From the NCBI GenBank assembly GCA_014860005.1, contig JACZKP010000043.1, positions 1 through 39,913 of the forward strand: a DNA stretch of 39,913 nt, read 5' to 3'. The position numbers were made by a program, and so were the translations under genes. This stretch comes from Verrucomicrobiota bacterium (GTDB lineage Bacteria > Verrucomicrobiota > Verrucomicrobiae > Limisphaerales > UBA11358). The notes below the pieces were generated by a model. That model saw only the letters and a list, made by a program, of their open reading frames with translations, did not search any database and was not told the origin of the DNA. Below are positions 27,511 to 35,356 of this stretch, one piece after another (position 1 is the stretch's first letter; each line of letters opens with the position of its first letter).

Positions 27511-27933
27511 TCAACGGGCCTGGCGCACGCGAATGGTGTACCGCTTCGCCTGGTTGTTCATGGAAACAAAGCGCACCTGTTCGGTCGCATTCTCCGTCAG
27601 GATCAGCGCCTGAAAAGGAGTCTCGTCGCCGGTGCTAACCCCATTCAAGTCCTTGAATACACAATTGGCCTGCACTTCGATGCGGCGGTTTTCGCGGTTG
27701 CGGAATTGGGCGATGACTTCCAGCCGGCCATCATCAAGCGTGCGCGCCTGGATGCCCGTGGTTGTGACGGAACGTTGCACGCCGGGATCGAGCAGGACGA
27801 CTGGCTCGGTGTTTTCGTAGGCCGGGGTTTTGGATTGTTGCGGCCGATACGGACCTTTGTCGTAAGTGCTGCAACCGGCGATGAACACGGCAGCGGCGAC
27901 AAGCGGGAGGAGGGTGGCGGTGGTTTTTTTCAT
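27511..27933 (-). CDS. YcfL-like (DUF1425) lipoprotein
   Basis: 140 residues with a lipoprotein signal ending 'FIAGC' (Cys21). A beta-rich domain follows ('VLLDPGVQRSVTTTGIQART', 'LEVIAQFRNRENRRIEVQAN', 'CVFKDLNGVSTGDETPFQAL') that matches the YcfL/DUF1425 pattern. In E. coli ycfL lies beside lpoB, and an lpoB homologue lies 2 kb upstream here on the same strand, which supports the call. Its ATG overlaps the stop of the preceding large lipoprotein gene (27930-27933), so they are coupled. Anchored in the outer membrane; precise role unknown. Confidence 0.8.
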   Translation of the reverse strand: MKKTTATLLPLVAAAVFIAGCSTYDKGPYRPQQSKTPAYENTEPVVLLDPGVQRSVTTTGIQARTLDDGRLEVIAQFRNRENRRIEVQANCVFKDLNGVSTGDETPFQALILTENATEQVRFVSMNNQAKRYTIRVRQAR

Positions 27934-29102
27934 AATGTTTGCGGTGTGGTGGATTGATCACTCACGAAAATCACCTTGTCACGGTCGGTGTCGGTGATGT
28001 TCAGAGTGAGCGTTTTGGTGAACTTCGGGTCCGGTTTCCCGGCGGCGTCGAGAAATTCCACGGTGACAGTGTGCTGACCGGGCGACAGGTTCAGCGTGGC
28101 AAAACTGATGAACTGCGGAAGATTGTCCCACGTGCGTGTGTCCGCCTCGGGTGTGGTGCTGGCCGAAACAACCTTGCTCGCCAAGCCAGCCAGCACCAGT
28201 CCCAGGCCGACTTCACCAGCGACGTTGTTCCGATTGCCCTGGCTGGCCACGATCGCGCCGCTGATGATGGCCGCATCCCCGAAGGTATCCGTGGCGGACT
28301 TGAACACCGCCTGATTGGCGAGCACGTGATCCATCACACGACCGCCTCGCGTGGTGGCCTGGAAGTTAACGTCGTCACACGGCGCCACCGCCAGATTGAC
28401 GCCATCTGTCTGGATGCGGGCGGACACCAGTGGTGACGACCGCGCCCGGAAGCGCAATTGCTCACTATACTGACCGGTGGCGTACTTGAGCGGTCCCGGA
28501 CCGAACTCGACGATGAACAGCACGTTGGCTTGCGGTTTGTAATCCGGCAGGCTGATGTTTTTCGCGTTGGCCTTTGCGCGGTTGAAGGCATCTGAGCCGT
28601 CGCCGCCGAGCTTTGTTGTGGCGAGGCCGTCGAGATAATCGGGCAACACCCAATCGCCGGCGAATTCCTCGTTCGCGGCGTCGCTATCCTCGAACTGCGC
28701 ACTGCGGAAACAGGCGCGGGCGTTGTCCGGTTCACCATCCATCCAGTAGATCACCCCGCGATAGAAATACGCCATTGCGCGTTCGTATGGCTCGCCAATG
28801 AACGTCTTGCGCGCCTCGCGCGAAAAGAGTCTGCGCGACTTCCGCGCCTCGGAATCCTTGCCATAAATCCCGCCGATGGTGAGCAATGCGTCATCCAGCA
28901 GCGAGCGGGCCAGCTCGAACTGACCCTGGCGCATCGCGGCGGCGGCAGTACGGTATTGCCAGAGGACTTTGTCCCGCGGCGGGCCTTCGGCGATCATTCT
29001 CGGCCCGTCGTCCAGAATGTCGCCGGTCATCACGACACGATGCTTTGGCGTGCTGGCGCAGCCCGTAAAAAGCAGGAGCACCAGCAGTGGGAGGAATTTC
29101 AA
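27930..29102 (-). CDS. Large outer-membrane lipoprotein of the LpoB/YcfL cluster
   Basis: The best start is TTG 29102 ('MKFLPLLVLLLFTGC', lipobox Cys15), giving 390 residues. The frame stays open far upstream, but that text translates the palindromes at 29152-29225 and beyond and is not protein-like. The mature protein has a TPR-like helical region ('RTAAAAMRQGQFELARSLLD', 'YERAMAYFYRGVIYWMDGEP') followed by a beta-rich part ending 'TVTVEFLDAAGKPDPKFTKT'. It resembles conserved lipoproteins found with LpoB and YcfL in Gram-negatives. It likely acts at the outer membrane with those partners; the exact function is unknown. Confidence 0.75.
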   Translation of the reverse strand: MKFLPLLVLLLFTGCASTPKHRVVMTGDILDDGPRMIAEGPPRDKVLWQYRTAAAAMRQGQFELARSLLDDALLTIGGIYGKDSEARKSRRLFSREARKTFIGEPYERAMAYFYRGVIYWMDGEPDNARACFRSAQFEDSDAANEEFAGDWVLPDYLDGLATTKLGGDGSDAFNRAKANAKNISLPDYKPQANVLFIVEFGPGPLKYATGQYSEQLRFRARSSPLVSARIQTDGVNLAVAPCDDVNFQATTRGGRVMDHVLANQAVFKSATDTFGDAAIISGAIVASQGNRNNVAGEVGLGLVLAGLASKVVSASTTPEADTRTWDNLPQFISFATLNLSPGQHTVTVEFLDAAGKPDPKFTKTLTLNITDTDRDKVIFVSDQSTTPQTL

Positions 29103-29151
29103 CGCCAAGGCACAGTGCGGTGGAGCCGCAATCAAAGCGCGGGCCGAAAGA

Positions 29152-29225
29152 AACCGCAGAGACGCGATGGACGCAGAGCTTTGTCGAAGCGGCTTGTTCT
29201 CTGCGTCCATCGCGTCTCTGCGGTT
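29152..29225. repeat. 27-nt perfect inverted repeat
   Basis: AACCGCAGAGACGCGATGGA (first 20 of 27 nt, from 29152) is mirrored exactly at 29199-29225, with a 20-nt spacer. It lies 50 nt upstream of the large lipoprotein's start. It has no GTAG/GTGG lead and so belongs to a different repeat family from the purL/trpE palindromes. Confidence 0.85.
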
Positions 29226-29385
29226 GGATTGTGGCCCCAAGAATCTTCGCAGGCCGCGACTAAGTTGGGAGATAGCCTTGCAGAGACGTGAAGGCGCAAA
29301 GTTGTAACTGGCTTTTACTCGTCGCGTCCTGGCCTCTTGGCGTCTTGGCGTCAGTTCAGAGTCTTGAAAGCAGTTTGCGGTTGGC

Positions 29386-29585
29386 CCGCCCTCACCCCGG
29401 CCCTCTCCCCCAGGAGAGGGAGAATTGTCTGGCAGCCGCAGTGGACTTCGGAGGCGTTCAGCAGCCCGTGCGCTCTCATGCGAATAGGAAGGGAGCGGCG
29501 CTGGCACGAGCAGCGAACCTGACGAACTGGAGCGCCGATGGCTGCTCCCTCTCCCCGGGGGAGAGGGTTGGGGTGAGGGCGGGCG
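29386..29585. repeat. Inverted GC-rich block pair (CCCTCACCCC... / ...GGGGTGAGGG)
   Basis: CCGCCCTCACCCCGGCCCTC near 29386 is matched in reverse by GAGAGGGTTGGGGTGAGGGC near 29563, and each block contains its own small CTCTCCC...GGGAGAG palindrome. Related text occurs at about 39355-39425 inside the radical-SAM remnant. This is a dispersed repeat common in GC-rich genomes. Confidence 0.7.
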
Positions 29586-29647
29586 CGATAACAGCCGTTG
29601 AAAGTCGCCGGTGAATGCGACGAAAAGCGATGGTCTCATTGGTTGCT

Positions 29648-29995
29648 TCAGTGGGACCAGTTTCCAGCGTGCGGGCTTAACCAAAGCACGTCTGCAAGGT
29701 TCTTGCCGAAGACCGCTGTCGCAAACACCACCGCAATGATCAGGACAAGTCGGGTCGTCAGGCTCTTGCGACCAGGGATGCAGAACGGGATCCAGGCAAA
29801 GAGCATTGCCATGCTTACGTGGGGCAATGTTCCAGGCGTCAAGTAACCGCAAGCGCAGGAGACAGCCGGAACAGCGAAGGCGGTGACAAAAAGCGAAGTG
29901 ATCGCCCAGATCAGCATCAGTGTATTGAAACGAATCTTCCACCATGCGATCGGCTGATGTTGTCCCAACGCTTGAGATTTTGGGTTGGCATGCAT
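29648..29995 (-). CDS. Small hypothetical membrane protein, 115 aa
   Basis: ATG 29995 opens a frame with three likely membrane helices ('LMLIWAITSLFVTAFAVPAV', 'HVSMAMLFAWIPFCI', 'TTRLVLIIAVVFATAVFG') and a Cys-containing loop ('SCACGYLTPG'). I do not recognise a family. It lies 20 nt downstream of lpoB on the same strand and is followed by the repeat-rich gap. The hydrophobic pattern makes it a plausible gene, though without a strong ribosome-binding site. Confidence 0.5.
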   Translation of the reverse strand: MHANPKSQALGQHQPIAWWKIRFNTLMLIWAITSLFVTAFAVPAVSCACGYLTPGTLPHVSMAMLFAWIPFCIPGRKSLTTRLVLIIAVVFATAVFGKNLADVLWLSPHAGNWSH

Positions 29996-30015
29996 TCGCC
30001 AACATCTGAATCGGC

Positions 30016-30642
30016 TTACCGATACGCCGCGTCCTCCAGCCCCTGCTTCTTGATCTCCGCCGCGTCCTCCCAGACGATAACGCTGGTGCGCGCGTCAATC
30101 AGTTGAAACGCATAGAGGATGTAATCGCTCGTGCCCGCTTTCGTGCGCGTGGACAGGCCTTGCAGCGTGCCGGTCAGGAAATAATTCGCGCCCAGAAATT
30201 CCTGCACATTCGCGTCGCTGGTGGCAGTGACCGCGCCTTCGCGCTTGAGGTTGCGTTCCTTTTCCAGCGCCGCCATGCGGTCGCGGGCCAGGAAAGTCAC
30301 CTTGCCCGTTGACTTCGAGTTGAGTTGCGTGCGGATGCGCGTGAGGAACAGGTCGCGGTTGATCGGGAAGCGCGTTTGGTTGTCCACCGGATCGAGCACC
30401 ACGATCGGCGGCGTCGGCGCGTTGGCGATTTGCGGGATCCCCAGGATGCTGCGCGCCATCTTGTCGGTGACGGCCACGAGGTCTTGTGATTCAATGCCCG
30501 TGCCGGCAACGAAGCCTTGTTCATCAGCGTTCATACGCGTGACGGGCACGCCGGAGGGATTCTTGACGCCGCTGGAGGCGCAACCAGCGACCAGCACAGC
30601 GGTGGTGAGAGGCAGGATCAGTTTGGTGATGGAGTGTTTCAT
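30016..30642 (-). CDS. lpoB: Penicillin-binding protein activator LpoB
   Basis: 208 residues with lipobox 'LVAGC' (Cys21), a short linker, and the LpoB domain: 'PPIVVLDPVDNQTRFPINRD', 'LFLTRIRTQLNSKSTGKVTF', 'QEFLGANYFLTGTLQGLSTR', 'YILYAFQLIDARTSVIVWED'. In E. coli LpoB spans the periplasm from the outer membrane to stimulate PBP1b. The linker here is much shorter than in E. coli, which is usual outside the gamma-proteobacteria. It heads a set of lipoprotein genes on the minus strand. Confidence 0.88.
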   Translation of the reverse strand: MKHSITKLILPLTTAVLVAGCASSGVKNPSGVPVTRMNADEQGFVAGTGIESQDLVAVTDKMARSILGIPQIANAPTPPIVVLDPVDNQTRFPINRDLFLTRIRTQLNSKSTGKVTFLARDRMAALEKERNLKREGAVTATSDANVQEFLGANYFLTGTLQGLSTRTKAGTSDYILYAFQLIDARTSVIVWEDAAEIKKQGLEDAAYR

Positions 30643-30693
30643 GTTGTTGGATTGTTAGATCGTTAAAAGGTTTCCCCGTTCGGATTTCGGTTC

Positions 30694-31413
30694 TCAAAAC
30701 GTTGGCGCATCCGGAACTCGTGGCGCGTCGGGAATCTGGTGATGCGGCGTGGTCCAATAATAGGTCGTGTTGGCCGGGCCGCGCTTCGGCGAAGGGTTGC
30801 TGGCCTGTGCCTGCTGTTGCGCCGGCGGGGTTTGTGGCGTTGGCGTTGATTCAGCCGCAATCCTGCGCTCACGCTTTCTGGCCGCGTGTTCGGCTACGCC
30901 GCCCAAAATCAGTCCCGCCCCCGCGCCGATGGCAGCGCCTTCACCCGCCTGGTTGTTGCCCGCGCCAATCAGCGCTCCCGAGGCAGCCCCCAGCAGCGTT
31001 CCGCCCACGGCATAATTGGGCCTGGCAGGCTGATAATATCGCGTGGGTTGGTAATAGCGAGTCGGCGCGTAGTAAGGGGTGGGGGAGTAATGAATGTAAG
31101 CCGAACTCCCGCCGTAACCGCGGCCATAGCCGTAGCCGAAGCTTACCGAAGTTGCCGGGTAGTACGCGCTGTAACCTGGCGCGTCATATTCAGGATAGCG
31201 GCGCGATTCGCCGACGATCGCTCCAGCCAACAGCCCCACACCCGCACCAATGGCCGCGCCCTCGCCGGAAAAGCCGCTGCGACAATCGCCGCCGACAATC
31301 CCGCCGATCAAACCGCCCCACAGCGCGCCGCCCAACGATTCAGGCCCAAAGAGTTGCGCTTGCGCCGGGAACAGCGCGGTAACGGTCAACAATGCTAGTA
31401 GTGACTTTTTCAT
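30694..31413 (-). CDS. Exported glycine-zipper protein with Tyr/Pro-rich middle
   Basis: ATG 31413, with GGGAGTGG upstream, starts a signal peptide ('MKKSLLALLTVTALFPAQAQ'). The mature protein has two glycine-zipper segments ('GALWGGLIGGIVGG...GAAIGAGVGLLAGAIVG' and 'GTLLGAASGALIGAG...EGAAIGAGAGLILGG') separated by a Tyr/Pro-rich stretch with the repeated unit 'YQPTRYYQP'. Glycine zippers of this YMGG type insert in or associate with membranes, usually the outer membrane. It is probably a structural envelope protein. The longer open frame to 31713 has no homology and was rejected. Confidence 0.8.
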   Translation of the reverse strand: MKKSLLALLTVTALFPAQAQLFGPESLGGALWGGLIGGIVGGDCRSGFSGEGAAIGAGVGLLAGAIVGESRRYPEYDAPGYSAYYPATSVSFGYGYGRGYGGSSAYIHYSPTPYYAPTRYYQPTRYYQPARPNYAVGGTLLGAASGALIGAGNNQAGEGAAIGAGAGLILGGVAEHAARKRERRIAAESTPTPQTPPAQQQAQASNPSPKRGPANTTYYWTTPHHQIPDAPRVPDAPTF

Positions 31414-31712
31414 GTTCCACTCCCGCTTCGACGACCACGGGTGGTCTTTATTCGTCAACACCGTAGCACGGCAATCGTCGCAGGTAAATCCTTGGCGTAA
31501 GCAAAGTGGAAACCCCGCCAGCGTGCTACCGCCTCTGGCCGGCACATCAAAACCAAAAACCGACAGTTCTGCCTTCGGGGACGCGTGGCAGCACGTTGAC
31601 CGGTTTCGCATTCCCGATGTTGGCGATGGACACGACGGCCGGATGGCAGAAGCCGGGTCTGTTGATTCAAATTGTTTGCTTGAAGCGCCGCCGGCCGGTT
31701 CAATGCTCCGCA
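31414..31712. other. Divergent intergenic region upstream of hisF
   Basis: About 300 bases between the glycine-zipper gene (minus) and hisF (plus). Several frames are open but none reads like a protein. It should contain both promoters, but I could not fix -35/-10 boxes. No REP-type palindrome was found here. Confidence 0.5.
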
Positions 31713-32549
31713 ATGATGGCCAAACGTGTCATTCCCTGTCTGGACGTTCACGACGGCAAAGTCACCCGCGGCGTCCAATTCGGCGTCGCCGAAAAAGGCG
31801 GCCTGCGCAATGTCGGCGATCCCGTCGAACTCGCGTTGCGTTACAACGAACAGGGCGCGGACGAAATGGTGTTCTTCGACATCACCGCCACCGCGCACGG
31901 TCGCGGCACAATGGTGGACGTGATCGAGCGCGCGGCGGACCAGTGCTTCATGCCCCTCACCGTCGGTGGCGGCATCAAGTCCGTGGACGACATGTACACG
32001 ATGTTGCGCGCGGGCGCGGACAAGATCAGCATCAACTCCTCCGCGCTGGCTCGACCGGAATTGATTCGCGAAGGTGCAGAAAAATTTGGCAGTCAATGCA
32101 TTGTCGTCTCGATTGACGCGAAGAAAGTTAGTGGCACGGGCGTCTCGCCCGTGAGTTTCGGCCAGAACCGCACAGGCGAGCCGCATGTGCCACAAGAGAA
32201 ATGGGAGGTCTTCTCGCACGGTGGCCGCAAATCCACCGGCCTTGACGCCGTGGAATGGGCCAAACGCGCCGTCGCGCTGGGCGCGGGCGAAATCGTGTTA
32301 AACTCGATTGACGCCGACGGCACGAAGGCGGGTTTTGATCTCGTCATCACGCGTCGCATCAGTGAATCAGTCGGTGTGCCTGTGGTAGCGAGTGGTGGCG
32401 CGGGCACGCTGGAGCACATGGCCGAGGTGTTGCTCGAGGGCAAAGCCGATGCGGTGCTGGCTGCGAGCATTTTTCATTTCGGCACCTACACCGTCGGTGA
32501 CGTGAAACAGTTTCTGGCAAGCGAAGGCATTCCGGTCAGGTTGAACTGA
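31713..32549 (+). CDS. hisF: Imidazole glycerol phosphate synthase cyclase subunit with one in-frame insert
   Basis: HisF makes IGP and AICAR from PRFAR plus ammonia. The (beta/alpha)8 markers are present: '[20 protein letters not shown]' (catalytic Asp11), '[20 protein letters not shown]', '[12 protein letters not shown]', '[10 protein letters not shown]' (second Asp, 135), '[16 protein letters not shown]' and '[15 protein letters not shown]'. At 278 residues it is about 22 longer than usual. The extra residues (~139-161, '[12 protein letters not shown]', 'RTGEPHVPQ') fall between 'AKK' and '[13 protein letters not shown]', a surface loop, and come from the palindrome at 32131-32193. ATG 31713 or 31716 are both possible. 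Confidence 0.95.
   Translation: MMAKRVIPCLDVHDGKVTRGVQFGVAEKGGLRNVGDPVELALRYNEQGADEMVFFDITATAHGRGTMVDVIERAADQCFMPLTVGGGIKSVDDMYTMLRAGADKISINSSALARPELIREGAEKFGSQCIVVSIDAKKVSGTGVSPVSFGQNRTGEPHVPQEKWEVFSHGGRKSTGLDAVEWAKRAVALGAGEIVLNSIDADGTKAGFDLVITRRISESVGVPVVASGGAGTLEHMAEVLLEGKADAVLAASIFHFGTYTVGDVKQFLASEGIPVRLN
32131..32193. repeat. REPIN-like palindrome inside hisF (GTGG family)
   Basis: Arms 32131-32153 (GTGGCACGGGCGTCTCGCCC...) and 32171-32193 are 23-nt inverted repeats with four mismatches. The left arm is itself a hairpin (CACGGGCG/CGCCCGTG). It shares 17 of 23 positions with the purL/trpE arm and has the same GT(A/G)G lead. Total length 63 nt, a multiple of three. Confidence 0.8.
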
Positions 32550-32675
32550 AGGAGGGTTGGGCCGATTCTCGCGAAGGGCTGCTATCCAAGGCTGGGGGAG
32601 TTGCGCACCTTCATGGCATAGGCTCCATTCTTTTCCATCGCAAATCGCCCATCGTAAATCTAAAATCCGCCCGGC

Positions 32676-33065
32676 ATGAGCTTTTACGACAAACTGAAAT
32701 TCGACGCAAACGGATTGATTCCTGCGATAGTTCAGGAACAGAAGAGCGGCCGCGTGGTGATGATGGCTTGGATGAACCGCGCGTCGCTGGAAAAAACCAT
32801 CGAGACGGGCAAGACGCATTTCTGGAGCCGCTCACGGCAGAAGTTCTGGATGAAGGGCGAGGAAAGCGGCAACACGCAAACCGTGAAGGACGTTGCGTTC
32901 GATTGCGACGGCGACACGTTGCTGATCCAGGTGGAGCAGCACGGCCCGGCGTGCCACGAAGGTTACCAGTCCTGTTTCTTCCGGTCCATTGAGGGTCAAG
33001 GCGGGACGTTCAAGACCACCGAACCGCAATTACTCTCGCCCGAACAGATGTACAAGAAGAAATGA
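32676..33065 (+). CDS. hisI: Phosphoribosyl-AMP cyclohydrolase
   Basis: 129 residues, the normal stand-alone HisI size. It opens the adenine ring of PR-AMP in histidine synthesis. Visible motifs are '[20 protein letters not shown]', '[20 protein letters not shown]', '[19 protein letters not shown]' (Mg-binding Asp cluster) and the zinc cysteines in '[14 protein letters not shown]'. No HisE domain is attached. It lies 126 nt after hisF on the same strand. Confidence 0.96.
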   Translation: MSFYDKLKFDANGLIPAIVQEQKSGRVVMMAWMNRASLEKTIETGKTHFWSRSRQKFWMKGEESGNTQTVKDVAFDCDGDTLLIQVEQHGPACHEGYQSCFFRSIEGQGGTFKTTEPQLLSPEQMYKKK

Positions 33066-33071
33066 ACGATC

Positions 33072-33135
33072 GGTGGGGCGAGCGTCCTCGCGAGCCTCAT
33101 CCTCGAATTCGGCTCGTCAGTAGCCTCGCCCCACC
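33072..33135. repeat. Intergenic GTGG palindrome after hisI
   Basis: GGTGGGGCGAGCGTCCTCGC from 33072 contains its own hairpin (GCGAG-CGTC-CTCGC) led by GTGG. An imperfect inverted copy ends at 33135 (...CCTCGCCCCACC). It is a REP-doublet relative placed between genes rather than inside one. It would translate as 'WGERPREP'. Confidence 0.65.
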
Positions 33136-33140
33136 CACTC

Positions 33141-33695
33141 ATGGACGATTCCATTCCTTTCGCCAGCCGCGACTATTTTATCTTCGTCACGGTGCTGCTG
33201 TTTTCCCGCGGAATGGATTTTCTCAGCACCTGGGTGGCTACGCCACATCTCGAGTTGGAGGGTAATCCCATCGCCAAGTGGCTTGGTTGGAAATGGGGTG
33301 CGGCGGTGAACGTGGCCCTGGTCGCGTCACTGGCTCTGTGGCCGCTCTCGGCCATCATCGTCAGTACGGCGAGCGTGCTGGTGGCGGCGCGGAATTTTCA
33401 GTCCGCCTGGCTCATGCGCTCGATGGGTGAAGACGCATATCGCGAATGGTATGTGCAGCGAATCTCAGAAACACGCATCACGCTCTATCTCTTCTGTCTG
33501 GCGGGCAACACGCTGTTGCCTGCCGCCCTGGGAGCGGCGTTGATCCTGTTCAGCGTGACGCGCGAGTATGTGCTGCTCGTGCCAATGGGCATTGGCATGG
33601 GCGTCATTGCTTACGCTGTGGCGGTGATCCTTTTTACGCTTCTTTCCCTCTGGCGGAGCCGCCGCCGCCGCCGCTATGATGCCGGGAGCAACTGA
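33141..33695 (+). CDS. Hypothetical multi-pass membrane protein
   Basis: 184 residues with about four membrane helices ('DYFIFVTVLLFSRGMDFLST', 'AAVNVALVASLALWPLSAII', 'LYLFCLAGNTLLPAALGAAL', 'LLVPMGIGMGVIAYAVAVIL') and a basic C-terminus. The N-terminal 'RGMDFLSTWVATPHLELEGN' followed by 'PIAKWLG' resembles the DUF5658-type pattern of small membrane proteins, but I am not sure. Its stop is one base before the trpE start, so the two are likely co-transcribed. Confidence 0.65.
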   Translation: MDDSIPFASRDYFIFVTVLLFSRGMDFLSTWVATPHLELEGNPIAKWLGWKWGAAVNVALVASLALWPLSAIIVSTASVLVAARNFQSAWLMRSMGEDAYREWYVQRISETRITLYLFCLAGNTLLPAALGAALILFSVTREYVLLVPMGIGMGVIAYAVAVILFTLLSLWRSRRRRRYDAGSN

Positions 33696-33696
33696 C

Positions 33697-35286
33697 ATGA
33701 CCACGCCATCGCTGGATGAGTTTCTGAGGCTGGCGGAACAGGGCAACCTGATTCCCGTCACCAGCCGCATTCTCGCCGACATCGAAACGCCGCTCTCCGC
33801 CTATCGCAAAATCCGCGGGCAGGGCGAATCGTTCCTGTTCGAGTCGGTGGAAGGCGGTGAACATCTCGGGCGCTACTCGTTCGTCGGCTGTAATCCGCGC
33901 GCCGTCATCAAGCAGACGGGCAATCGCGTTGAGGTGAGCGAAGGCGGGAAGGTGATGGAGCTATTCACCGTCACTTGTAGGACAGGCGTCGCGCCTGTCT
34001 CTGACTCCAAAGAATCCGCTCAAGCGGAACAACAAGATGGAGACAGGCGCGACGCCTGTCCTACGGTGCAGGACGGCCTCGAAGTCGTCGAGCGCGTGAT
34101 GAGGAAATACCGCCCCGTCACGTTGCCGGGGTTGCCGCGCTTTACCGGCGGTGCGGTGGGTTTTATCGGATACGAATTCATTCACGACGTTGAGCCGGTC
34201 GTCCCGCGCCCGGCGCACGATGAACTCGGAACGCCCACCATGTATTTCATCGTCGCGGATCAGTTGCTCGTGTTCGATCGCGTCGCGCAAACCATCACCG
34301 TGCTCGTCAACGCCGCGATTGACGAAGCCGCCAGCCCGACCGAGGCCTACGAAAACGCCGCCGAGGAAATCGAGCGTTTGCTTTCATTGCTGGAACAACC
34401 GTCCGAACACCACCCCGTATCCGTTCCATCCGAAGTCCCATCTATCCCATTTTCATCAAACCAACCCAAGGACAAATTCCTCGCCAACGTTCAAGCCTCG
34501 AAGAAGTTCATCACCTCCGGCGACATCATCCAGGTCGTCGGCTCGCAACGCTTCAGCGTCGAGACCAAGGCCTCGCCCGTGGACGTTTACCGCGCGGCCC
34601 GCACAGTAAATCCGTCGCCTTACATGATCCTGCTCGAACTGGAGGGGTTTTCCCTCATCGGCGCGTCACCGGAAATTCACGTGCGTTGCGAGGACAACAA
34701 GGTGGAGATTCGCCCCATTGCTGGCACGCGTCGGCGCGGCAAGACGGCGGATGAGGACGCCGCGCTGGAAAAGGAACTGCTCGCCGACCCCAAGGAACGC
34801 GCCGAACACGTCATGCTCGTGGACTTGGCGCGCAACGACATCGGGCGCGTGTGCGATTTCGGCAGCGTGCAGGTCAAGGACCTGATGATCATCGAGCGTT
34901 ACAGCCACGTGATGCACATCGTATCGAGCGTGGAAGGCAGGTTGTCCGCCAACAAGACGAATTACGACCTGATGCGCGCGACGTTTCCGGCGGGCACTGT
35001 GAGCGGCGCACCGAAGATTCGCGCCATGCAGATCATTTCCGAACTCGAAGGAACGACGCGCGGGCCTTATGCCGGTTGCGTGGGCTACTTCAGCTTCAAC
35101 GGCAATCTGGACACCTGCATCACCATCCGCACCGCGTTGCTCAAGGACGGCAAAGCCTACGTGCAAGCCGGCGGCGGCTGGGTGAACGACTCCGAGCCCG
35201 AGGCGGAATTTCAGGAAACGGTCAACAAGAGCAAGGCGATGCTCAAAGCCGTGGCACTGGCGGAGACATTTGCGAAACCGGCGTAG
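33697..35286 (+). CDS. trpE: Anthranilate synthase component I with one in-frame insert
   Basis: TrpE converts chorismate plus ammonia to anthranilate, the first step of tryptophan synthesis. ATG 33697 is preceded by GGGAG and starts the family N-terminus ('LAEQGNLIPVTSRILADIET'). Other markers are 'VVGSQRFSVET', 'PYMILLELEGFSLIGASPEI', 'IRPIAGTRRRGKTADEDAAL', 'HVMLVDLARNDIGRVC' and 'YVQAGGGWVNDSEPEAEFQE'. Residues ~94-123 ('[11 protein letters not shown]...[10 protein letters not shown]') are a REPIN-like insert in the N-terminal domain, raising the length to 529. The 3' 146 nt recur at 35638-35783. Confidence 0.95.
   Translation: MTTPSLDEFLRLAEQGNLIPVTSRILADIETPLSAYRKIRGQGESFLFESVEGGEHLGRYSFVGCNPRAVIKQTGNRVEVSEGGKVMELFTVTCRTGVAPVSDSKESAQAEQQDGDRRDACPTVQDGLEVVERVMRKYRPVTLPGLPRFTGGAVGFIGYEFIHDVEPVVPRPAHDELGTPTMYFIVADQLLVFDRVAQTITVLVNAAIDEAASPTEAYENAAEEIERLLSLLEQPSEHHPVSVPSEVPSIPFSSNQPKDKFLANVQASKKFITSGDIIQVVGSQRFSVETKASPVDVYRAARTVNPSPYMILLELEGFSLIGASPEIHVRCEDNKVEIRPIAGTRRRGKTADEDAALEKELLADPKERAEHVMLVDLARNDIGRVCDFGSVQVKDLMIIERYSHVMHIVSSVEGRLSANKTNYDLMRATFPAGTVSGAPKIRAMQIISELEGTTRGPYAGCVGYFSFNGNLDTCITIRTALLKDGKAYVQAGGGWVNDSEPEAEFQETVNKSKAMLKAVALAETFAKPA
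33977..34064. repeat. REPIN-like palindrome inside trpE (GTAG family)
   Basis: Arms 33977-34001 and 34040-34064 are perfect 25-nt inverted repeats, letter for letter the same as the arms in purL at 21130-21206. The spacer is 38 nt and unrelated in sequence. The left arm is read in a different frame from purL ('CRTGVAPVS' rather than 'VGQASRLS'), the right arm in the same frame ('GDRRDACPT'). Confidence 0.92.
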
Positions 35287-35356
35287 CAGCCGAGTTAACG
35301 AGGCTCAAACTGAATCCCCGCTTGGCCAGCAATGACAATAAGGTTAATGTTTCCCC

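Larger units (their letters stand above)
29103..29647. other. Repeat-rich intergenic region
   Basis: About 545 bases without a gene. It contains a perfect 27-nt inverted repeat (29152-29178 with 29199-29225) and, further on, a pair of inverted GC-rich blocks (about 29386-29431 and 29542-29585). Between 29226 and 29385 are further fragments of 'GCAGAGACG'/'GGCGTCTTGGCGTC' text, which look like diverged copies of the same repeats. The open minus-strand frame across it is a by-product of the composition. Confidence 0.6.

Noticed and set aside
29103..30098. N-terminal extension of the large lipoprotein to 722 residues
   Set aside because: The extension translates palindromes and GC-rich repeats, overlaps the small membrane protein and the lpoB end, and places the lipobox in the middle of the protein. 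TTG 29102 directly before the signal peptide fits better.
31250..32116. Plus-strand frame running from the glycine-zipper gene into hisF
   Set aside because: It is a shadow of two better-supported genes in other frames, with Arg/Ser-rich text of no family.
21130..34064. CRISPR repeats or a CRISPR array
   Set aside because: The identical 25-nt arms in purL and trpE are inverted pairs 12.8 kb apart inside genes, not regularly spaced direct repeats, and no cas genes are present.
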